A stretch of DNA of 11,976 nucleotides from Actinobacteria bacterium 13_2_20CM_68_14 (GTDB lineage Bacteria > Actinomycetota > Thermoleophilia > Gaiellales > Gaiellaceae). Both the position numbers and the translations under genes were made by a program. Within the stretch, counting starts at the first letter, position 1, and each line of letters begins with the position of its first letter. The notes beneath the pieces were generated by a model. It searched no databases. It saw only the letters and a program-made list of their open reading frames with translations, and was not told the origin of the DNA. This document shows, in pieces, positions 7,632-11,976 of the stretch. The stretch lies in contig MNDB01000058.1 of the NCBI GenBank assembly GCA_001914705.1, positions 1 to 11,976 of the forward strand, written 5' to 3'.

Positions 7632-7887
7632 CGAGCGGCGCCTCGACGGCAACGCGATCGGGGGGATGATGCTCGAGCTCTTCGGCGTCGAGATGACGAA
7701 CGCGACGGAGGTCTGCCGGACCTGCGGCACCGCCGACATCGTCGCCCGGCTCGAGGTGTACATGGATGCACCGGGCACCGTGGTCCGCTGCGCACACTGC
7801 AAGGCGGTGCTCATGCGGGTCGTTCGTTCGCCCGACCGAACATGGGTCGACTTCAGCGGCCTCGGCTCGATCGAGCTTCCGCGCTAG
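7624..7887 (+). CDS. DUF6510-like small CxxC/CxxC protein
   Basis: The product is 87 aa from GTG 7624, overlapping the reductase stop by 8 nt. It begins with a conserved-looking helix (LDGNAIGGMMLELFGVEMT, 7-25). Two metal knuckles follow, Cys31-x2-Cys34-Gly and Cys56-x2-Cys59, separated by 21 residues. That is a zinc-ribbon or rubredoxin-like arrangement. I recognise it as DUF6510-like from the LDGNAIGG and ATEVCRTCG patterns, from memory. Its tight linkage to the Moco protein and reductase suggests a structural or electron-transfer role in that unit. The metal cannot be told from sequence. The stop codon TAG lies inside the CTAG that opens the long palindrome. Confidence 0.82.
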   Translation: MADERRLDGNAIGGMMLELFGVEMTNATEVCRTCGTADIVARLEVYMDAPGTVVRCAHCKAVLMRVVRSPDRTWVDFSGLGSIELPR

Positions 7888-8052
7888 TGGTCTGGCCGGT
7901 GACGTTGCCCGCTTCCTGGGTCGCGAGCACCAAGCCAGAGGCCGCGATCGCCCGCGGGCAAGGCTGGCAGCCTTGACAAGGGCGAGCGGGGACTCTGGCG
8001 CCGCGTGATCGCGGGCCAGGGAGCTGGCGGGCGTTGCCGGCCAGGCCACTAG
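7884..8052. repeat. 169-bp imperfect inverted repeat (near-complete palindrome)
   Basis: The left arm 7884-7965 pairs with the right arm 7969-8052 around a GGC loop at 7966-7968. Matching blocks, outside to centre, are: 7884-7890/8046-8052, 7892-7899/8037-8044, 7902-7904/8032-8034, 7908-7912/8027-8031, 7915-7919/8016-8020, 7922-7926/8009-8013, 7928-7930/8005-8007, 7934-7940/7993-7999, 7949-7953/7980-7984 and 7959-7965/7969-7975. Several of the remaining positions (7891/8045, 7900/8036, 7901/8035, 7914/8021, 7921/8014) become G-U pairs in plus-strand RNA. Both ends read CTAG. It fills the whole gap between two genes, containing the stop of the first and touching the GTG of the second. It may be a structured RNA/terminator or a MITE-like element. 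Confidence 0.9.
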
Positions 8053-9008
8053 TGGTCACGGAGCCGCGCTGGACCGAGCCGGAGTGGCTCGCCGGCGCCG
8101 AGGCCTGGATCCGTGAACGCGCCGACGTTGCCGGCGAGCTCGACCAGTTTCACGTCAGGTGGTGGTCGACGGTGATCCGCGTCCCGACCAGGGGCGGGGA
8201 CCTGTACTTCAAGGCGGTCGCGAAAGGCTTCATGTTCGAGCCGCCCCTGACCGGCAAGCTCTTCGAGCTTAAGCCGGATCGCGTCACCGCGGTCGTCGAC
8301 CTCGACGTCGAACGCGGGTGGATGCTGATGCGAGACGCCGGCCGCCGCTTCCGCGAGATCGTCCGCAGTCCGGCCGATCTCCGGCACTGGGAGCTGGCGC
8401 TGCCTCGGTACGCGGAGCTGCAGCTCGCAGCCGCGCCGCTCGCCGACGAATTGCTCGCCCTGGGGGTTCCCGACGCGCGCTTGTCATTGCTGCCCGGCCA
8501 GTTGTGTGCGGTGCTGGCGCAGCCGGTGCGCGGGCTGACGCCGGCGCAACAGGAGCGCGTACTCGAGGCGCTGCCGGAGTTCGAGGCGATGTGCGGCGAG
8601 CTCGCGGCCTACGGGATTCCCGAGACGATCCAGCATGACGACCTCCACGACGGGCAGGTCTTCCTCCGGGACGGCCGCTATCTCTTCTTCGACTGGGGCG
8701 ACAGCTGCATCTCGCACCCCTTCCACTCTCTGACGGTGACCTTGAGGGCGAACGCGGCGAGGCTCGGGCTCGAACCGGGCGGCCCGGAGCTGCAGCGCCT
8801 GCGGGACGCGTACCTCGAGCCGTTCGGGGATTTGCAAGAGGCCGCGAACCTCGCCTACTGGACCGGAACCGTCGCCCGGGCGCTCGCGTGGGACCGCTTC
8901 GTCCGCAGCGGCTTCGGCTACACCGAGCCGGATGACGACCTCGCGACGGCCTACGGCCTGAAGCTCTTCCTCGAGAACGGCCCGATCGGCTCCTGGAAGG
9001 AACCCTGA
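8052..9008 (+). CDS. Phosphotransferase of the aminoglycoside phosphotransferase (APH) fold
   Basis: The product is 318 aa from GTG 8052. The N-lobe has YFKAV (52-56) with Lys54 as the likely ATP lysine, followed by the hinge-like GWMLMRDAG (89-97). The catalytic loop is HDDLHDGQ (195-202), Brenner-type with catalytic Asp197. The metal-binding segment is FDWGD (213-217). The usual Asn of HxDxxxxN is Gln202 here. The substrate is unknown; such chromosomal APH-fold proteins phosphorylate small alcohols, sugars or cofactors, or have no known role, and resistance should not be assumed. A TTG at 8034 could add six residues, but it lies within the palindrome arm. No good Shine-Dalgarno is seen, so the start is tentative. 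Confidence 0.82.
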   Translation: MVTEPRWTEPEWLAGAEAWIRERADVAGELDQFHVRWWSTVIRVPTRGGDLYFKAVAKGFMFEPPLTGKLFELKPDRVTAVVDLDVERGWMLMRDAGRRFREIVRSPADLRHWELALPRYAELQLAAAPLADELLALGVPDARLSLLPGQLCAVLAQPVRGLTPAQQERVLEALPEFEAMCGELAAYGIPETIQHDDLHDGQVFLRDGRYLFFDWGDSCISHPFHSLTVTLRANAARLGLEPGGPELQRLRDAYLEPFGDLQEAANLAYWTGTVARALAWDRFVRSGFGYTEPDDDLATAYGLKLFLENGPIGSWKEP

Positions 9009-9141
9009 GGGCGGGCGGGGTCTGCAACGCCTCGCCGGGTTTCCACCGTCCCGCGGACGCGTTAACGTCATTCCGAACCTGCGCGGGCGGATCCCCGCGT
9101 GTTTACCGCATGACCACCGGCCGCTCCATAACGCATCGCAC
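9009..9141 (+). promoter_or_regulatory. Intergenic region with a hairpin before the diguanylate cyclase gene
   Basis: A 6-bp stem CGCGGG (9082-9087) pairs with 9094-9099 around a 6-nt loop and is followed by TGTTT, weakly terminator-like for the phosphotransferase transcript. An 8-bp palindrome, CGTTAACG, sits at 9060-9067. I cannot name a promoter. Confidence 0.35.
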
Positions 9142-10143
9142 GTGCTTCTGATCGCGCTCGCGACACTCGCATCTCTGGCGACGATTGCGGTGTTGTTTTC
9201 AGTCCTCCGCGCGGTTCGGGTCCACGAGCCGCCCGCCCCGGTGACGCACGTGCGCCATGAGCGGCGGCGGGCCCACCCGGCAGCGCGAGACGCGCGCGAG
9301 GCAATCGCGCTTGTCGGCGACGCGCTCGCGGCGACGCATAACCCACGCGCACTCGTGCCGCTGATCCTCGAGGTCGTCACCGAGGCGACCGGGGCACGCG
9401 GCGCGCAGATGCTGCACGGAGGGGTCGAGGTCGGCTGGTTCGGAGAGGCGGGCGGCCGGACCCGCCCGCTGACACTCGACCTCGCGAGCGAAAACTCAGA
9501 CTCCGACACGAAGCTTCTCCTCTATCCCCCCGCCCGGGGCTTCGACGTCGAGACCCAGAAGCTGGCTGAATGGGTCGCTGCACAGGCCGGGATCGCACTC
9601 GAGAATGCGCGGCTCCACGAGGAGGTGCGCCGCCAGGCGACGACCGACGAGCTGACGAACCTCGTCAATAGGCGCCGCTTCATCGAGGCGCTCGAGACCG
9701 AGCTCGAACGGGCGAAGATGTTCGACTCGCCGCTCTCCGTCATCCTCGCCGACCTCGATGACTTCAAGCGGATCAACGACGATCACGGCCATCACGGCGG
9801 CGACCGCGTGCTGAAGTCCTTCGGGCAACTCCTTCGCGCGCAGGTGCGCGACTTCGACGTCGCGGCCAGGCTCGGAGGCGAGGAGTTCGCGATCCTGCTT
9901 CCACAGACGACGGCCGAGGCTGCGGCGGTCGTCGCAGCCCGGACCCGCGACACCCTGGCCGCGTCACCAATGGCGGTCTCGGACGATGCCACCGTTCGGC
10001 TGAGCGCCAGCTTCGGCATCGCCGAGTCGAGCCCGGCGCTGACAACCGACGAGCTCCTCCGCCGCGCCGACGACGCGCTGTATGCCGCGAAACGGGCCGG
10101 CAAGAACCGCTACGTCGTCGACGCAACCGCAGGTGTCTCATGA
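9142..10143 (+). CDS. Membrane-anchored diguanylate cyclase (GAF-like plus GGDEF)
   Basis: The product is 333 aa and makes the second messenger c-di-GMP from two GTP. It starts at a GTG without a visible ribosome site. It has an N-terminal membrane segment (about 2-24), a basic linker and a GAF-like sensor region (about 51-157) ending in the helix WVAAQAGIALENARLHEEV, a common GAF-to-GGDEF linker. A full GGDEF domain follows (about 165-325). The domain shows TTDELTNLVNRRRF (167-180), metal-binding LADLDDFKRIND (202-213) and the active-site signature GGEEF (245-249). The inhibitory I-site RxxD is RDFD (236-239), exactly five residues before the signature, so product inhibition is expected. All key residues are intact, so it should be active. 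The sensed signal is unknown. Confidence 0.9.
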   Translation: MLLIALATLASLATIAVLFSVLRAVRVHEPPAPVTHVRHERRRAHPAARDAREAIALVGDALAATHNPRALVPLILEVVTEATGARGAQMLHGGVEVGWFGEAGGRTRPLTLDLASENSDSDTKLLLYPPARGFDVETQKLAEWVAAQAGIALENARLHEEVRRQATTDELTNLVNRRRFIEALETELERAKMFDSPLSVILADLDDFKRINDDHGHHGGDRVLKSFGQLLRAQVRDFDVAARLGGEEFAILLPQTTAEAAAVVAARTRDTLAASPMAVSDDATVRLSASFGIAESSPALTTDELLRRADDALYAAKRAGKNRYVVDATAGVS

Positions 10144-10176
10144 AAGTCCGTCTGGCAGCCGAGGAATACTCCAGAC

Positions 10177-10833
10177 ATGCGTCGCTATGCGCTCGCACTC
10201 CAACTCGTTGTGCTGATCTGCTGCGCCGTCGCCTCCGGGTACCTTTGGCGAGCTGCGTTGGGAACCGGCCGCGCTATTCGGTACGTCTCCGCGGGCACGC
10301 CCTACACCCCGGCTTGGCCGGCCCCGGAAGCTCCGGGCCGTGTAACGGTCACGCACGTGCCGACACACGAGGCTGCGGCAAGCCCCGGTCGAGCGGCTCG
10401 AACCGGGAATGCCGCTCGCTTGGCGGGCGCGACCGCAAGGCCGAGCTCGAAAACCTCCCACCCTGCGACTTCGTCTCCGGCGGTTGCCAAGGTCGGCGAT
10501 CAGAACCCGCCGCCGAAGAGCCCTCCCGCTTCCCCGCCGCCGCAGAGCCCCCCGCCGTCTCCGCCGCCCCCTGCACCGCCGCCCAGTCCTCCGCCGCCTC
10601 CTGCACCGCCGCCCAGTCCTCCTCCGCCGCCCTCGCCGCCGACGCGTGCGGCGTCGGTCGTCACGGCACCGGCTAACAAGGGGGAGCGTCCCGGATGGGG
10701 AAAAGGCGATCGCAACCACATTCACACTGGCCCTCCCGCCACGCCTCCGACGCCTCCGACGCAACCCGAGCCTCCACAGCCGCAGGCCCCAGCCGAGCAG
10801 CCGGAGGACCACGGCCACCCGAAGAAGAAATAG
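10177..10833 (+). CDS. Proline-rich exported or membrane-anchored protein
   Basis: The product is 218 aa. The N-terminus is a signal peptide or anchor (MRRYALALQLVVLICCAVASGYLW). A low-complexity Ala/Ser/Thr region is followed by a proline-rich block (about 110-155) made of PPPSP, PPPAP and PPPPP units. A short segment, GWGKGDRNHIHTGPP, comes next; I recall it as a recurrent motif in actinobacterial extracytoplasmic proteins. The chain ends in a Pro/Gln tail and KKK. GAGGA (10161-10165) lies 11 nt before the ATG. The gene follows the diguanylate cyclase by 33 bp, so they may be cotranscribed. No enzymatic domain is seen. A wall-spanning or surface spacer is plausible. Confidence 0.68.
   Translation: MRRYALALQLVVLICCAVASGYLWRAALGTGRAIRYVSAGTPYTPAWPAPEAPGRVTVTHVPTHEAAASPGRAARTGNAARLAGATARPSSKTSHPATSSPAVAKVGDQNPPPKSPPASPPPQSPPPSPPPPAPPPSPPPPPAPPPSPPPPPSPPTRAASVVTAPANKGERPGWGKGDRNHIHTGPPATPPTPPTQPEPPQPQAPAEQPEDHGHPKKK
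10561..10620 (+). repeat. Two tandem 30-bp units coding PPPPAPPPSP
   Basis: Positions 10561-10590 and 10591-10620 are identical except for the ninth base (C/T, silent). Each encodes ten residues of the proline-rich block. The near identity, including synonymous positions, indicates a recent in-frame duplication. Confidence 0.85.
10678..10686 (+). promoter_or_regulatory. Shine-Dalgarno-like AAGGGGGAG before ATG 10695
   Basis: This purine-rich stretch lies inside the proline-rich gene and 8 nt before ATG 10695. It supports independent initiation of the overlapping small CxxC gene. Confidence 0.5.
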
Positions 10834-11027
10834 CCGCGGCTAGCCGGATCGGCGTCTGCCCCGTCTGCGGGACCGAGTTTGACCCGTCGTCCTACCAGGT
10901 TCTCGTCTCAGCGCTCGGACGCGCGCCGTTCGACCGGATCGAATGTGCCGACGTGGCCCTCGCAGATCGCCGCCGCGCCCAGGCGGAACTCGCGGAACAG
11001 CGCCAACGGCGGCGCCGGCGGCGCTAA
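10695..11027 (+). CDS. Small CxxC protein overlapping the end of the proline-rich gene
   Basis: The product is 110 aa. The C-terminal half, past the end of the upstream gene, looks like a real domain: VCPVCGTEFDPSSYQVLV (53-70), then FDRIECADVALA (79-90), then an Arg-rich tail. The CPxCG knuckle and a third Cys 28 residues after it suggest a partial zinc site; a fourth ligand is not obvious. The only ATG/GTG/TTG in frame is ATG 10695, which overlaps the proline-rich gene by 139 nt in another frame. The first 45 residues are low-complexity and may merely be the alternative reading of the upstream gene. The alternatives are a rare start (the ATA at 10830 overlapping the upstream stop) or a lost start codon. 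I do not recognise a function. Confidence 0.5.
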   Translation: MGKRRSQPHSHWPSRHASDASDATRASTAAGPSRAAGGPRPPEEEIAAASRIGVCPVCGTEFDPSSYQVLVSALGRAPFDRIECADVALADRRRAQAELAEQRQRRRRRR

Positions 11028-11073
11028 GCACTTATTCCCACGGCGTCGCTTGCGATGCCGCTCAAGAGGATGG

Positions 11074-11088
11074 CCGGGCTTCGCCCGG
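11074..11088. terminator. Short GC hairpin between convergent genes
   Basis: CCGGGC (11074-11079) pairs perfectly with GCCCGG (11083-11088) around a TTC loop. It lies between the CxxC gene stop at 11027 and the convergent gene stop at 11097. No T-run is present. It may act in both directions. Confidence 0.45.
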
Positions 11089-11096
11089 GCGCCCGT

Positions 11097-11976
11097 CTAA
11101 TCCCGTGCGGGGATGGTCGGTGCGCGCTGTTCGCCGAGGCGGATCTCAGAGACCTGCGGGATGATGCGATCGCCGTAGGCGGCGAGCGTCTTCTCTTGGC
11201 CTTGCGTCATCAGGTAGATGTTGAACTGGTCGACGCCGACCGCCTCGAGCTCGCGTAGCTTCTCCGTCGCCTGGTCGTCGTTGCCGAGGACGCAGAAGCG
11301 GTCGCAGATCTCGTCGGTGACGAACTCCCCGTGCTTGGCGCCGACGCGGCTGTGCTCCTTGTAGTCGTAGAACTTGCGCGCCTTGACGAAGTCGGTCAGC
11401 GCCGCCGGGATCTCGTCGGAATCGGCGCCGTACCGCTCGATCAGGTCCATGACGTGGTTCGAAACCATCGCCGGGAACCACCGCACCTGCTCGCGCGCGT
11501 CGGCGAGGTCGTCCGAGATGTGGCTCGGCGCGCAGACGATGCACTGGAGGGCGTCCGAGTCGCGGCCGTCCTCCGCCGCCGCCTTGCGTGCGGTCTCCAT
11601 GATCCACTGAATGATCTGAGGGTCGGCGAGCTGGATAATGACGCCGTCCCCGACGCGCCCGGCAACACCGAGCGCCCGGGGGCCGTAACCGGCGACTTGC
11701 ATCGGGATCTCCGGCAGCTCGTCGCGTATCCACTCGAGCTGGAGCTCTTTCTCGTTCCACTCGACCTTCCGGCCGTTCATCAGGTCCTTGATCATCCGGA
11801 GCCGGGCCTCGAACTCGCCGACCCGGACCGGCTTCAGCCCGACGACGCGGCGCGACGAGTCTCCCCGGCCGATGCCCATCACCATCCGGCCGTTCGAGAT
11901 GTCCTGCATCGTCGCGTACCAGCTGGCCGTGACGGTTGGGTCGCGGATGCCGGGGTTCGTGACGCAGTGGCCGAGC
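11097..11976 (-). CDS. LLM class flavin/F420-dependent oxidoreductase (partial, 5' end missing)
   Basis: The frame is open from TAG 11099-11097 to the right edge, giving 293 residues of a protein whose start lies outside the window; the ATG at 11909 is internal. The visible N-terminal part reads LGHCVTNPGIRDPTVTAS, then ATMQDISNGRMVMGIGRGDSS. The NP-x-RxPxVTA and GIGRGDS segments are hallmarks of the luciferase-like monooxygenase family that binds F420 or FMN, including MER-type reductases. Downstream, IPMQVAGYGPRALGVAGRVGDGVIIQ matches the second phosphate-binding region of the barrel. The C-terminal LRELEAVGVDQFNIYLM is the usual last barrel strand. Family members reduce or oxidise diverse substrates with F420; this one's substrate is unknown. 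Confidence 0.87.
   Translation of the reverse strand, partial: LGHCVTNPGIRDPTVTASWYATMQDISNGRMVMGIGRGDSSRRVVGLKPVRVGEFEARLRMIKDLMNGRKVEWNEKELQLEWIRDELPEIPMQVAGYGPRALGVAGRVGDGVIIQLADPQIIQWIMETARKAAAEDGRDSDALQCIVCAPSHISDDLADAREQVRWFPAMVSNHVMDLIERYGADSDEIPAALTDFVKARKFYDYKEHSRVGAKHGEFVTDEICDRFCVLGNDDQATEKLRELEAVGVDQFNIYLMTQGQEKTLAAYGDRIIPQVSEIRLGEQRAPTIPARD

Noticed and set aside
6927..7814. Minus-strand frame of 295 codons opposite the reductase and the four-cysteine gene
   Set aside because: Antisense shadow; the plus-strand proteins have full family motifs.
8034..8051. TTG at 8034 as start of the phosphotransferase
   Set aside because: It falls in the palindrome arm and has no ribosome site; GTG 8052 gives a family-like N-terminus, although neither is certain.
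8484..9509. Minus-strand frame of 341 codons opposite the phosphotransferase and cyclase genes
   Set aside because: Antisense shadow with Arg-rich low-complexity composition.
10140..10676. Plus-strand frame starting with an ATGA overlap on the cyclase stop
   Set aside because: The overlap is attractive, but the product has no hydrophobic or domain signal and reads as a shifted version of the proline-rich gene, which has the signal peptide.

Overview
This is a high-GC bacterial window. The gene content (a single-domain sugar ABC transporter, an LLM-class F420-type flavin oxidoreductase, a sulfite-oxidase-fold protein followed by a ferredoxin-reductase-like protein and a DUF6510-type protein, and frequent GTG/TTG starts) suggests an Actinomycetota genome. 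A deep soil or aquatic lineage such as the Thermoleophilia is my best guess. That placement is inferred from family recognition only. No RNA genes, CRISPR arrays or transposase genes were seen.

Layout. (1) 1-66, minus: a possible 5' tip of a divergent LacI-type regulator cut by the window edge. (2) 152-3306, plus: a three-gene sugar importer with a XylF-like binding protein, a single-domain ABC ATPase and a XylH-like permease. A strong hairpin separates the binding-protein gene from the ATPase gene, and the ATPase and permease genes overlap. (3) 3310-3337: a hairpin between convergent genes. (4) 3349-5129, minus: a secreted protein of unknown function, split by a one-base frameshift near 4086. 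(5) 5281-7887, plus: a tight run of a beta-propeller lactonase-like protein, a cytosolic molybdopterin (sulfite oxidase/MsrP-fold) oxidoreductase, an FAD/NAD(P)H reductase and a small four-cysteine protein. Spacings are 12 bp, then overlaps of 31 and 8 bp. (6) 7884-8052: a 169-bp near-complete inverted repeat filling the gap to the next gene. (7) 8052-9008: an aminoglycoside-phosphotransferase-fold protein. (8) 9142-10143: a membrane-anchored diguanylate cyclase. (9) 10177-10833: a proline-rich exported or anchored protein, with a small CxxC protein (10695-11027) overlapping its end in another frame. (10) 11097-11976, minus: an LLM-class oxidoreductase that runs off the right edge.

How the genes may work together. 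The transporter forms a self-contained xylose/pentose-type importer. The Moco protein, the reductase and the CxxC/CxxC protein look like one redox unit, in which NAD(P)H electrons could pass through FAD to a cytosolic Mo centre. The long palindrome after this unit is the most unusual structure in the window. Its arm mismatches are mostly G-U wobbles on the plus-strand transcript, so it may act as RNA, although a non-autonomous mobile element flanked by CTAG is an alternative.
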